This document shows, piece by piece, positions 12,239-23,329 of a stretch of DNA of 64,000 nucleotides; the first letter of the stretch is position 1; each line of letters begins with the position of its first letter. A program made the position numbers and the translations under genes. The DNA comes from Gracilaria vermiculophylla (taxonomy: Eukaryota; Rhodophyta; Florideophyceae; Gracilariales; Gracilariaceae). The notes under the pieces were generated by a model. It was given only the letters and a program-made list of their open reading frames with translations. It ran no database searches and was not told where the DNA came from. The stretch covers positions 36,182-100,181 of the forward strand of contig JAHNZQ020003148.1 of assembly GCA_019155205.2 (NCBI GenBank), in the 5' to 3' direction.

Positions 12239-12612
12239 TCTTTGTTGTGTAAAGCAGACTTCTGCTTCTTTCCAAAATTCAAAAGGCCAGTTCTACGTAA
12301 CGGTATCAAAAAAATGAGAAAATGTAAACTAGGAAGAAAGACAAAAAGATGTTGTTTGTTTTGATGGATTAGTGGGCGCCTCCGAAAAACACAAAACCTG
12401 ATTTTGTGTAGACACAATCCATTGTACATTTCGTCAAAATATAGGATTTGTGCCTACACAAACGGGTCTTTTGCTCGACTATCAGACACATGAGGAGTTG
12501 TTTGTGTATTGGACACAAAGACACAATTGACGATCATCACCACACTCCCGGAAAGACATCAAATCGTGCCGTTCCTTTCTGTCGTGTTTCTGTTTGGCAT
12601 CCCTACTTCAAC

Positions 12613-13405
12613 ATGACCACATTCTCGCCTTCTGATACGGAGCAGCCCTATCACGACAACACCGCAATCCTGCCTGTGCCCTTCCAGCAAACCCAATAGC
12701 CTGTGGATGCCTCACCAGGTCCGAAATCAACAGCACCACGGCTACGGCTATGCTATCCCCAATGGCAATCCTACCCACACCGATCCCTCAAATCAAACTG
12801 TGGGTGTCAATACCCACAACCGCCAAAGAAACGGAAATCCTTCATCCATAGTTCCACGCACAGGAGCGACTCATCCTACGCCAAGAAAGAACAATACGAA
12901 GAAAAAGAAGGGCTATAAGCGTAAGCAGCAATCGGGGGGAGGGAGAGGGTCTTCGTTTGCTGAGCAGGAGCTCCAAAGATTTTTTGAGGTGTTGCAATAA
13001 CACCTTCCCGTGGGCGGTGACGAATGGGACGCTGTTACGAGTATCCACAGGTCCCGGTATCCTGGGGAAAACCGTAGTACAGATTCATTGCGGCGCAATT
13101 TTGCGCTTCTTTACAGGAAAAAGATTCCAACAGGAGACCCTGGGATACCTCCTACTGTTCTATTAGCTAAGAACATTAGATCGGACATGACGGCTAGGGT
13201 AGACGTAGGCGATGGGCGCGAAAGCGAAGCAGATCTAGTTTTGTCTGGAGACGAAGGGGTTGGTGACCGTGATCAGGAAGATGCAAATGAAAGTGGAGGT
13301 GAGGTAGCAGCCACGGCCGAAAGACGATCAACTACGCCGAGTTCAACTGTAACAGCTTTTCCTATCGTGCACAAAAGGCAACGCAGAAGTAATAACGATG
13401 AAGGT
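12613..13405 (+). pseudogene. Harbinger-like accessory ORF (Myb/SANT-like), 5' part
   Basis: The DNA-binding-type accessory protein of the transposon. A Gln/Asn/Pro-rich N-terminus and a Lys-rich stretch precede a domain with the pattern ELQRFFEVL, GGDEWDAV, RYPGENRSTDSLRRNFALLYRKK and PTGDPGIPPTVL. This pattern is typical of Myb/SANT-like proteins of algal and oomycete transposons. The copy is broken. An early in-frame TAG near 12697 and a frame change separate the first ATG (12613) from the main frame starting near 12707, and an in-frame TAA at 12998-13000 lies in the domain where a CAA would fit. The frame continues to 13405, where the family A LTR begins. An acidic hinge (residues rich in Glu/Asp near 13200-13310) precedes the interruption. 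Confidence 0.65.
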
Positions 13406-13959
13406 TGTGGTACTGTGAGCCCTCCTGTCGAGGTAGTAGAGCGCAACCTCCGTTAGGAGTTTTCGTTGACTTCAAAGGTGCGTGTTCCTAAAGCTGGCCT
13501 CTGGTATCCTCTGTCGCGAGCCGGGGGAATTCTTAAAGGGGATCCACAAACACCAAGCGAAGGGGGAGGTCCACTAGGCGGACAATGCTCCTACAACCGC
13601 TGCTATGATGCAACCTGGGGATCGGTGGCTTAGAAACCTGCGTAGATCGACAAGAGACTCCAACCGGAAAAGTAGATGAAGACTCAAGGGTGCTTGTCTT
13701 TACTTCCCTAGAGGTGGAGCTCAACCGACAGATTAAGTATCAAGCCGGGAGCCCGCCTCGGCAGGTCTCACTAATGTACTAATTACCTGCATTAATTAAG
13801 TAAAATAAATAATAATTCTACCGTCCCTTAAGGATACCGCAGCGCATGCGGGCGGAATTATGCACCACGTGACCCAGCTAATAAAGTACGAGCCCTCTCT
13901 AGGAACACTATACCAGAAGGCCACACCACCTGTTTTCCTTTAGGAGCCACTGTACTACA
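13406..13959 (-). repeat. 3' LTR of family A chromovirus copy 1
   Basis: 554 bp, TG...CA termini (TGTGGTACTG at left, GTACTACA at right). It is the left LTR on the plus strand but the 3' LTR of the minus-strand element. It is very similar to the right LTR (22582-23135), also exactly 554 bp. Just inside (13960-13971) is a purine-rich tract on the minus strand that suits the polypurine primer. ORFs on both strands here are LTR shadows. Confidence 0.9.
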
Positions 13960-13971
13960 AACCCCCTTCCT
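13960..13971 (-). other. polypurine tract, family A copy 1
   Basis: On the minus strand the bases directly upstream of the 3' LTR are AGGAAGGGGGTT, the expected plus-strand primer. The same position in copy 2 (62023-62034) is also purine-rich. Confidence 0.7.
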
Positions 13972-14464
13972 GAATTGCACCACGTCCTCGAGGTTCATCT
14001 TCCTATTTCTTGATCCCCAGGGTGGCTCTAATTGGTGTTGAGGCCAGCGTGGCCTCAGGCGATTGGCACGTTCTCTCCTCCAGGCGTCCCTCCCTTTCTT
14101 CATACTCCTGCGCGCCATATTGCCGCGGGCTTGCGTTTCATCCCTTGCGGCGTTGGTGGGCACTGCTCCTTTTTACTTGGTTGCGTCTCCTCCTTCTTGG
14201 TGTCACCCGTTGGTGCTGCGGCGCCAGTCGGCGGCGCGAGAGTACGCGCCTTCTGGCGTGCCGTGCGCGGTGCAAGCGCGCAAAGTCCGTGGACGGAACG
14301 TTGGTCAGTGGCGAGGGGATACAGACCCCCTGGAGGCACTCGCCACTCCGATTCCTTCGAGGTTTCTTCTTTTGGGACACACCCATTTTATCGCGTCCGC
14401 TCATTCAATCCCCGTGAAGGTTCAAGACTCATAGTTCTCTCGTTCGCATCTCCGTCGTTCTCCA

Positions 14465-15940
14465 TTGGATATGAACGCGCGCCTCGCTATGGTGCTCCAT
14501 ACTACGCCTGATTCCGGCCGCCCGGCTTCTCCTCGATTTACACGATGGCGGCTGGACGCGGCTCCCTCCTGCGTGGCGACACCCACGACCTTCGCGTATC
14601 ACACCTCCGAGGTTTTGGTTCCCCATGACTCCCTAAGGCGGTTTTTCATGTTGATCTCCTCGACGGAGTTCGCAGTCGGCACCTTGATGGCGTATCTACA
14701 AGCAGCGGACGAAGGCGTAACCTCCTATAATCGATGCCGCGACGGCCGCCTCCACTGGCACTCGACCTATCAGCCGACAGCCGGGCGTTTGCTCCCCTTC
14801 TCGGCGTCCCTCATACGGGTCCTGCACTTTTTTGGCATCCAAAACCTGGTCAAGGGCACCGTATGGAGTGAGTCCGAGGCGGAGACGCTGTTGGATTACA
14901 ACCTCCAGGTGGCGTGGAATGACACGCCGGGTTTCCTCTGGTGTACCTACGGCGAGGACAGGTTTCACCCCATTGTGCGTAGTCCTAATGGAGACGATGA
15001 CGGGCGAGCATACCCTGCCTTTCCCCGTCTGGCGCCTTCTCGGGTTCCCCAGTTGCCACGGCTCCGAGTACCCGAATACGACCCCTTGATGGAGAGTCTG
15101 GCGTTTGATGGGCGCCGTCGGTTGCCGGCTCCGTACCAGGATATGAGCGAACCTCCGGAGGTGTTAAATCCGCGGCCCGCCGCAATGCCGAGTGCTCCCA
15201 CAGTGGTAGCTGCCGTGTTTTCTATGGAAGAGGACGAGATTGCTCCCGTCCCGGTATCTTCGGCCCCAGTGGTACAACACCGGCTGCGGAGAGTCCCTGC
15301 GCCTGTGCTTCAGCCTCGCCGGAGGAACGTTCCAGTTCCCGCACCGCCGTCACCTCTGGTGTCACCGACTCCGTCCTTGGCATTGCCGGCCTCCACTGCG
15401 GAGCCTGTGGAGTCCCGTCAGGGAGCCCCTGTCACAGCTGCTCCGCCGTCTGCGGCTCCTTCCGTGGTGGGTGTTGCGCGGTCCACGAAGGTGTCCGCAT
15501 CGGGTGCACTGTCGGGAGGAGTCTCCTCTCGGGCTCTGGGGGCTGCCTTCCAGGAGTTGGTGCAGGCGTGCCTTGTGACGGGCCGTCTTGCTCCGGGTTC
15601 TCCTGTAGAGGCTCTGTGAGAGGCGCGTGCTTGGGTTTTCGAACTCCACAAGGCCCGGACAGACCGAGCCTCGATGGCGACCATTAAGGAAAGCCAGTCG
15701 GAGTTCTTCGATAGCCGAGCGCTCACGGCAAAACTGCGCCTTGAAGCGGAGTCTCCCACGCGATTCGGTGATAGAGCCCTGGCAAATAAAAGATCCTTCG
15801 GAGGATGCAAAAGCTCCATGAACGGGAGTTCCAATATGAATAGGCCATGCCCGCGTGCTCAACGACACGAAATGACGTCGTGGGGGCATGCAAAAAGCGA
15901 GCAACAGCATCCTGCAGGAGAAAAAGATAACTCCAGGTAG
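14465..15940 (+). CDS. antisense ORF of the family A chromovirus
   Basis: An ORF on the strand opposite to gag-pol, between the end of pol (16010) and the 3' LTR. The uninterrupted part is 384 codons from ATG 14465 to a TGA at 15617-15619. After this stop the same frame stays open to 15940 with a charged, helix-like composition (Glu/Lys/Arg-rich), so the TGA may be a CGA-to-TGA lesion in a longer gene. The N-terminal half looks globular, with Trp/Phe-rich stretches near residues 45-180. The C-terminal part is Pro/Val/Ala-rich. I recognise no domain. A second copy of the frame is at about 62535-63734, where about 785 extra bases (62635-63418) sit inside it; the copy-1 protein may therefore be internally deleted. 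Extra antisense genes between pol and the 3' LTR are known in some plant gypsy elements. Whether this one is expressed cannot be seen. Confidence 0.55.
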
Positions 15941-16009
15941 GGGATAGACGGCGGAGATGAAAAACAATTCCGCTTGGGGGCCCCCTCCCTCTTTCCTAAA
16001 CGGAAGGGC

Positions 16010-19000
16010 CTATGTGAAAAGGCGTTTCCGCTCCAAATCGGCGTTGTATCGCCTGAAGAAGTTATCCGCGATATGCTCCGGAGGTTCTTCCGTGTCGTCC
16101 TTCGAGGTGTACCCATACCAGCGGACGCGGTTCACTATTCCTGCAGGGATTTGTCGATGGGAGACGATATGGTCCACCACGTAGAGGATGTCACCTTCAG
16201 GGGTCAGGATGGCATCGGGAGCCTCCAATAATGGTTCACCGAGAGCGGTGATGCGGTTCCCAGTATCCCGTGGTGTCGTCGCGCCTGAGGTGGTCGGATG
16301 AAGAATATCCACGCGGTGTCCCTGAGGTGGGGTGGCGGGCATTCTTGAGAGGCTGGGCGTCGGGACTTTCGTCACCCTATCTCGGGAGACGACGTCTTTG
16401 AGCCCGTTCACCTCAATGGCGACAGTATCCCTATTGGTGGCCAGGACTTTGTAAGGCCCTGAGGTGGTCGGCGCTAACTTGCGCGTGACGTTCGGCGGTT
16501 CGTCGGATGTTTCCCCAGGTTTATCGAGGAAAACCACGTCGCCTTCCTTCAGGTGACGGCCTTCCATCACCTTCCGGTCGAAGTCCTGCTTTTATCTCCT
16601 CTGAGAGGCGTTGAGTCTCTCCTTTGCGAGGGAGAGTGCGTTCTCATACCCCCTTAGGATGGAGCGTTTGGCTTGCGCAGCTGTTGGTGCCTGTGGCCCA
16701 TCCGCCGGGTGCGCCGCGGCGCGTGCCGCAATGGTGGCACTGGGCGGGATGCGCGATAGCACCAGATTGAAAGGAGCGGTCCCCGTGGAGCGGTGCACCT
16801 GCAGGTTGTATGCGTAGGTGAGGGGGCCCACATATGCGTCCCAATCCTTCTGGTGGTCCGCAATGTAGTGCTTTAGCCTCAAGGCGATGGTCTTGTTGAA
16901 ACTCTCCGCCTATCCGTTTTTATGGGGGTGATAGGCAGTTGTAAACAACTGTTTCATCCCCAGCATTCGGGAAACGGAGCTGAAGAGTTTCGCCGCGAAC
17001 TGGGGTCCATTTTCTGTAAGGAGGTACAACGGTATCCCGTAGGGATAAACCCATTGCTCCAGAAAGGCGTCGGCAATCACTGCTGCAGTAGTGCTCCGAA
17101 GGGGTATGGCACGCGTGATCTAGGAAAAACGATCCGTGATCACGAAAATAAATCGGTGCCCTCGCTCCGTCTTGGGGAGAGGACCCAAGATGTCCATGGC
17201 CACAAACTCCAATGGTCCTGAAGGTGGGAACAGCGTGAGCGGCGTCCGGTGTCTCCGAATACTTTCCCTAGCGGCGGCACAGGAATTAGCAATCCGCCAC
17301 CGTTTGGAAGGCGTCGTTAGCCATTTTCGGCCAATAGAACTCCTTCCGCATGGTTACATACATTCGAGATCCACCGGAGTGCACGGCGAGGCGAGGATAG
17401 TGCGAAGGATACAACACTCTCGCCCGTAACTTCGTCGGCACCACCTTTTGGAGAGCTCCATCCAGGGGGGCCCGGCGTACAAGTACGCCGTCTCGGTCGA
17501 CGTCAAATGACGATGTCAAACTCCCCACAGTTACGAGGGACTCCTTGCAGTACACATCCGTACTCTGCTTCTTCAGGAATTCCGCTACGGTAATGGGGAG
17601 AACTTCTTTCTCCTCCTCAACAAGAGCCATCAACTCAGGGAGTCCACTGTACTTTCCTCCAGGTTCGCAGCATTCCAAACATTCTCTATCGGATCCATCT
17701 TTTCCATCGGCGTCATGGATGACCAGACACGGGATCATGTCCTCCAAAGGTGTTTTTATCTTCCCCGTCGGTGGAGATTCGTGAGAGCGCGTCCGCTGCC
17801 TGGTGTTTGATGCCAGGGCGGTGGACGATGTCAAACTCGAATTCCAGGAGGCGAAACCTCCACCTTTCCAGGCGACCGGAAGCATCCGTCAAGGACAGTA
17901 TCCACTTCAGTGGTGCACGGTCTGTCCTCAAGGGGAAGCGCGCGCCTTCCAGGTATGGGCGTAAAAGCAAAACCGCCCACACGATGGCGAGAAACTCGCG
18001 CTCCGAGGTTGAATAATTCCGTTCCGTAGGGGTGAGGCTGCGACTTCAATACCCGATGGGTTGAAGTCCACCTTCAGGTTGTTCCTGTAGGAGGGCACAT
18101 CCAACCTGGTACTTACAGGCGTCAGTGTCCAGCACCATTCGGCCGTGCCGCTTCGGCAATACCAAGATTGGTGGTTCTGTCAGTCCCCTCTTCAGGGTGT
18201 CGAAGGCTTCAAACTCCTCGTCCGTCAGGAGAGCCAATTGCGCCAGTTTGTCCTTCTCCAGGAGGCGATTTAACGGCGCCGCTATACGGGAGAAATTAGG
18301 GGCTAACCTCCGGAAGACGTTACACAACCCGAGGAAGGAGCGGAGCTCCGTATGGTTGGTGGGAGGGCGAGCTTCCTTAATGGCGTCCTGAGTTTTCCTT
18401 GAAACCTGTAGGCGGCCCAGGAGCACAACGTGCCCCAGGTAGTCCACCGACTACTTGAAAAAGAAACATTTCTCCAGCTCCAAGGTGAGGCCAGCATCCT
18501 TTAGGAGTTGGAGCACGTGCTTCACATGAATGAAGTGCGCCTCCACGCTGCAGGAGTATATGATGACGTCATCGATATACACCAAGGCGTACTGCCACTT
18601 CACGTTTGACAGGATTATGTCCATCGCTCGTTGGAACGTAGCGGGTGCATTCTTCATTCCCAATGGCATCCTTAGGAATCTAAAGATCCCACAGTGTGAG
18701 GTGAACGTTGTCTTATCCTTATCGGAGTCGTCCATCTCAATCTGCCAGAAGCCGCTGTTGGCATCCAGCGTGGAGAAAACGGACGCATCACCTAATGAGT
18801 CGATACATTCATCCATCCGGGGTATCGGGTACGACTCGCGTACCGTCACCTCGTTATGGCGCCTGTAGTTAATACAGAACAGTAGGGAGCCATCCTTCTT
18901 TTTGAAAAACACCACCGAGGAGGCCCATTCGGAATTGGAAGGCTCTATAACGCCCTTCTCCAGCATCCGGTGGACCTCATCGCGTTCGAAATCACGCGCG

Positions 19001-20036
19001 TGTGGTCCGGCCCTCCTTGGGAGTTGATGTACCGGTTCCGCAATAGGTCTGAGCTGGATTCTGTGTTTGGCCAGGCTGACCTGGCCCAGGCAGCCGGTCC
19101 ACATATCCTCAACGGCGGATAACATCTCCACTACCCTATGGCGATACCCTTCGAAATCCTCGCCAGTTTGGAGCTTCTCCTACCACAGAGCAGGATTCTC
19201 TGCCTCTGGAGCCGTGAAAGTCGCTTCCGCCTCCGTGGTGACGATTGCATTGCGGTCCACGAGGTCATTTAAACGAGGAAAGTGAGCCAGTTCGGTAGGG
19301 GCGGGTAGTGCCAATCGGACGACAGTTCCTTTCTGGAGCCGTAACGGCGACTCCGTCAGGTTTCCGAGCACAACCCTGAAGGGATTGTTTGGTATTATTT
19401 CCATAACACCGTTCGAAATCATGGAGTGCTGCTTCATCGTCAGCTGTGGACCCCCGGTAGGAAAGAAAAGCCGGATGCAGAGGTCTGCACCCAAACTTCG
19501 GCCTGACTCCTCGCGGGTATTTTGATGCTCTTCATCACTCGGAGCGTATTCGACTGCATCTTCATTGGAATATTACCCACGTGACGCGGGTTGGCGTACG
19601 GTCCTGGAGATGCGGACACGATACCAAAAGGGGCGGCGTCGTGAAACGTCACCATCCGCAGGCGTGGGTAGATTGCAAATACATACCGGTGGACATAGAA
19701 AGTGCCTAATATGCATTGTGCGGTCAAGTTGGTCGTCACAAGGAACCACACCTTCACCTGTAAAAAGCCCAACCGGAGGTACAAGGGGATTGCGCCGAGG
19801 ATGGTCAATGCTCGACGCGACGCATCGCGCACCGTAGGGAGCTTTTCAGTCCTCAAGGAGCCGAGGGCAGACCGCGGGAGCACGTCGGCGTGCACCAGAT
19901 CGGGGCCAGCTCTGGTATCGAGCATAGCGCGCACCGTGGTGGAGGCGATCGGGGAATATCCTATTGAGGCGAATGCCTTGTAATTCGCACAGCGGAGCGT
20001 GCAAACAGAATCCTCAAAGGTGACGAATGGGTCCAA
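16010..20036 (-). pseudogene. family A pol: protease, RT, RNase H, integrase, chromodomain
   Basis: Domains in minus-strand order. Protease near 19.9 kb has LDTRAG where LDTGAG is expected, so the active-site loop is altered. Reverse transcriptase (18451-19131) has the catalytic YIDDV. The RT connection (18046-18447) follows. RNase H lies near 17.7-18.0 kb, with the later DALSRI motif. Integrase starts with an HHCC-type zinc region near 17.3-17.5 kb, then a core with VAMDILGPLP, TENGPQF and a DDE-type tail, and ends (16010-16570) with a chromodomain-like segment (YVVDHIV, VRWYGY, EEPPEHI). In-frame stops lie at 18451, 18046, about 17286, in the integrase core near 17.12 kb, and near 16.91 kb. 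A one-base frame change occurs near 17.28 kb. The element cannot make a full polyprotein. Confidence 0.9.
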
Positions 20037-20374
20037 CGGGAGTGGGGGGCCCGCCGATTCTGCGTTAACGGAGCAGACGGCTTCTCCCCCTCTCCTAAAG
20101 GAGACCTCCGTGAAGCTGAGGCTCGACGTTAAAGAGCCACGCCGAGCCTCTACGCGTGGCTCTGAGGGGTTTCCTGGTTGGAGAGGGGCTGAGTTCCAGT
20201 CAAGAACGGCATCTGCGGTTGTGCATCGCGAGGCGACATGTTCTCTTGAGCTGCAACCGGCTTGGGCACCGGCACCTGCTGTGTGGGTGCAAGTGACAGT
20301 GGGACAGGCTGCACTCCAGGTGGAGCACGGTAACCCTAGTTTCCTTGAGCGGAGCGGATGTCACGATACGCAGT

Positions 20375-22424
20375 TCAATAACTTCCGCTCTCCGTTGGTG
20401 TGTCCTTCAGGTCCTGGAAGTTTTTCTCCCGTTCCTGCAGGATGGCGGCCCTCATTGCTGGGGTGAGAGTCGTACAGTGTACTGGCTCTCGTGACAAGCA
20501 AATCCTGCAAGGCGGTGGGTAGCCTCGAGGGTTCGCAAATCGAACGCTTCTGTAAGATCCTGCCAAGGCGTACGAAGTGGGAGACGAGGGTGTCCTCGTC
20601 CTAGACGGTGCTCCCTGAGAGGAGGCGTATGTGAGGGCAAGGGTCTCTTGATCTCCTACGAGTGTGAGCTCGTCGGACATCCTCCGAGGTGCTGGAGCCT
20701 TACGTCAGGGCGGATGCCCGACGGTTCCTTGACGTCGCCGGTTTGTCCAAAAGTGGAGCATAGCTGCGACGAGCGGCACGGTGGGTATCCCCATAGGATT
20801 CAGCGAGACGTGCTAGCTCCGTATAGGTGGTATTTGGGTGCGTTGTGAGGTGCCTACGCACCCTCGCGCGTATCTAAAGAAGGAGTCCTTCGACAAACAA
20901 CGACTTCAACCGCCGTTTGGAGTACACGTTCCTACATCGTAGGGCCTTCGTCCACAGCTTCTGTGAGAACTCCGTCTCGGTCATTCCGGTGTTCTGCCTG
21001 TAGGAGGTGACTTCAGCATCAGCATCGGCTATCACCTCGTCAGTGGCGTACCTTTTCAGGAGGAAATTGACTACCTCCGGGTACGTCGTCAGGATCTCTG
21101 TTCCAGGATTATCTACAATGGTGCTCTCCCTCGTGAGGCGCGGCTGCACCAGCGAGTGCGCTTGCCCTGTGAGGTAGAACTGAAAGCACCAGACGGCGGC
21201 ACCTTCATGGACATCATTGGTGTTACACGCCGAACGGAAACGCGTAAGAAAATTCAACACCGAGATGGGCTATTCGCCTGAGAAGGAGTGCTTCTTCATT
21301 TGAATATCCATACGGCGCTGCATCTCCGTGAGTCGTTTAGCGACCGACGCGTCGTAAAGTGTGGAGCGATAATTCAACCTGTAGGTGTCATAATCCACCA
21401 CTTTGGCGAAGAGGTCTTTGAGTGGGACGACCTTCCTGACCCTTCTGCTCTTCTCCTTGGGAGGTATACTGTCCTCCGAGCTGGAGCTGTTCACGGATTC
21501 GGGGTCTGAGCTTCTCTCCGAATCGGTATCTCGCTTTTTTCTTTTCCCCCTCCGTTTCTTTTGGTGTCTTTTCTTGAGGTGGTCTGGGTTACTGGCGATA
21601 CCCCCGGTATCGCGATCCACCTGAGAAATATCCTGTCCTTTTCTCCCTAGGTGAACTTCTTCGCGACCGGTATCCTGTCCTCCTCCACGGGGCGTCTGGT
21701 CCAGACGGTGCATAGCAAGATTCCTGAGGTGGTCCTATTTCCCTTCGGCAGTATCCTTTCCTCCCCTGGCGTAAGGGGTGGCAAGATCCCGTTCTTCTCT
21801 GTCCGTGGTCACCTTAGGTGTTGATAGAGGGAACCTCTCCTGTACGGAAGGATAACTTTGAAACGACGCTGCGGGGAGCAGCTGTGTGGTTGGAACGCGA
21901 ATCTCCACACGGAGAACATCTAAGATCACCTCGAGGAAGCGATTGGAATCCAGCAAAGCATCCACAGCACGGTGAGCCCTCTCTATTGCAATTTCCTCCA
22001 CAAGGAAATGGCGGCGCGCTCCGAAGTGGGCTTCAACACCTGCAGGTATTCTTTCGACCAGCTCTCGTGAGAGCCAATCCGTAAGGCGCGGGGCCAGGGA
22101 CTCCAGGAGGGAGTTAGCCTCCGGGTGTTCCCGTCCCTGCAGCTCCTGAGGTGGCGGCTGCGATGCCGTGTGCGGTTCTTCAACCTCCACATCGGCGTTC
22201 TCCAGAGGTGTCGCTGGGGATTCCGCTTGCCTCCGATCATGCATACGCTTAAGGCGATTCCTGAGACGCTCCACAGAGGAGCCAGGATTCCGAAGCAGAC
22301 TTTCAGGGTCCTCCAGTGGAATGGCCATCTCCTGGGGAGCGCTGCGCGTGCTGCGCCCACGGACGGAGCCGGTTGCTTGAGGATCTTGTAGGGAGGTTTC
22401 CATTGATGGTTCTGAGGGGTCCAA
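20375..22424 (-). pseudogene. family A gag
   Basis: The structural protein gene. The first 229 codons (21735-22424, ATG at the 22424 end) are acidic with coiled-coil-like Leu/Arg/Glu content. A Lys/Arg- and Ser/Glu-rich linker follows (21270-21713), then a capsid-like block (20874-21260) with the LTRFRSAC, FQFYLTGQAH and EFSQKLW signatures of retrotransposon gag, then a segment (20375-20680) with a cysteine knuckle (CRIC...HC) followed by the REKNF motif common in gypsy gag. The blocks stay in one frame and are separated by TAG stops at 21735, 21270 and 20874, plus a TGA at 20375. Each fits a former CAG or CGA codon. Roles by family: particle assembly and RNA packaging. Confidence 0.8.
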
Positions 22425-22561
22425 AGAGGAGTAGGTCGGGGGTGATTTTCTCCCACTTCTGAATCACCTTAAGGGAGAATTCCACTGTTGGGGGTTTGGA
22501 GGTTGCAAACTAGAAACACGGTTCTGCTACGACTTGTGCGAATCTTTTAGTAACTGTGACC

Positions 22562-22579
22562 TTCTAAGTCGGGAGACCA
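22562..22579 (-). other. primer-binding-site candidate, family A copy 1
   Basis: Two bases inside the 5' LTR the minus strand reads TGGTCTCCCGACTTAGAA. This starts with TGG, the complement of a tRNA CCA end, as expected. I cannot name the tRNA by eye. Confidence 0.5.
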
Positions 22580-22581
22580 GT

Positions 22582-23135
22582 TGTGGTACTGTCAGCCCTC
22601 CTGTCGAGGTAGTAAAGCACAACGTCCGTTAGGAGTTTTTGATGACTCCAAAGACGCGTATTCCTAAAGGTGGTCTACGGTATCCGCTGTCGCGAGCCGG
22701 GGGAATTCTTAAAGGGGATCCGCAAACAACCAGCGGAGAGGAAGGTTCATTGGGCGGACAATGCTTCTGCAGGCGCTGCTATGATGCGACCTGGGGATCG
22801 GCGGCTTAGAAACCTGCGTTGATCGACAAGAGACTCCAACTGGAAAATGTAGAAGAAGACTCAAGGGTGCTTGTCTTTACTTCCCCAGAGGTGGAGCTCA
22901 ACCGACAGATTAAGTATCAAGCCGGGAGCCCGCCTCGGCAGGTCTCGCTACTGTACTAATTACCTGCAAAAATTAACTAAAATAAATAATGAGTCTACCG
23001 TCTCTCAAGGATACCGTAGCGCACGCTGGCGGGACTATGCACCACGTGGCCCAGCTAATAAAATACGAGCCCTCCTTAGGAATATTTTACCATAAGGCGA
23101 AACCACCCCATTTCCTTAGGATCCACTGTACTACA
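22582..23135 (-). repeat. 5' LTR of family A chromovirus copy 1
   Basis: 554 bp, TG...CA termini, same orientation as the LTR at 13406. The two differ by scattered substitutions, so the insertion is not recent. It ends at 23135, directly followed by transposon sequence continuing the interrupted Myb-like ORF. Confidence 0.9.
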
Positions 23136-23279
23136 AAACAAGCTACCAAACACAGGAAAAGTTTATTGCTCAAAGAGAAAAAGGGAGTTAGCCTAGATGA
23201 TGAGATGAGGCATGTAGAAATTCAAAATCCGACTAACACCAACCATTCTAGACCTGAGGGTAAACAACGGAACAACTAA
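23136..23279 (+). pseudogene. Harbinger-like accessory ORF, 3' part
   Basis: Directly after the family A LTR, a Lys/Arg-rich open frame runs 47 codons to a TAA at 23277-23279. It lies in the same codon phase as the part ending at 13405, so it is the C-terminal tail of the interrupted Myb-like protein. It converges with the transposase that ends at 23330. Confidence 0.55.
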
Positions 23280-23329
23280 ATGCAGAATTAGTTTTCTCTC
23301 ACCTCGTTTTTCATACGTGAAGCGATCTT

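Larger units (their letters stand above)
13406..23135 (-). mobile_element. full-length Ty3/gypsy chromovirus, family A copy 1
   Basis: A 9.73-kb element on the minus strand with two 554-bp LTRs. Reading the minus strand: 5' LTR (22582-23135), a primer-binding-site candidate starting TGGTCTCCCGACTT two bases inside, gag, protease, reverse transcriptase, RNase H, integrase with a C-terminal chromodomain, then an extra gene on the opposite strand, a polypurine tract and the 3' LTR. The gag-pol order with integrase after RNase H and a chromodomain places it among chromoviruses. The flanking five bases differ (AAGGT left, AAACA right), so no target duplication is visible. Gag and pol contain numerous stops, so the copy is not autonomous. 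Confidence 0.92.

Noticed and set aside
16010..22424. Reassignment or programmed readthrough of TAG in the chromoviruses
   Set aside because: TGA and TAA stops occur too, along with frame changes, and host genes end normally, so decay is the simpler explanation.
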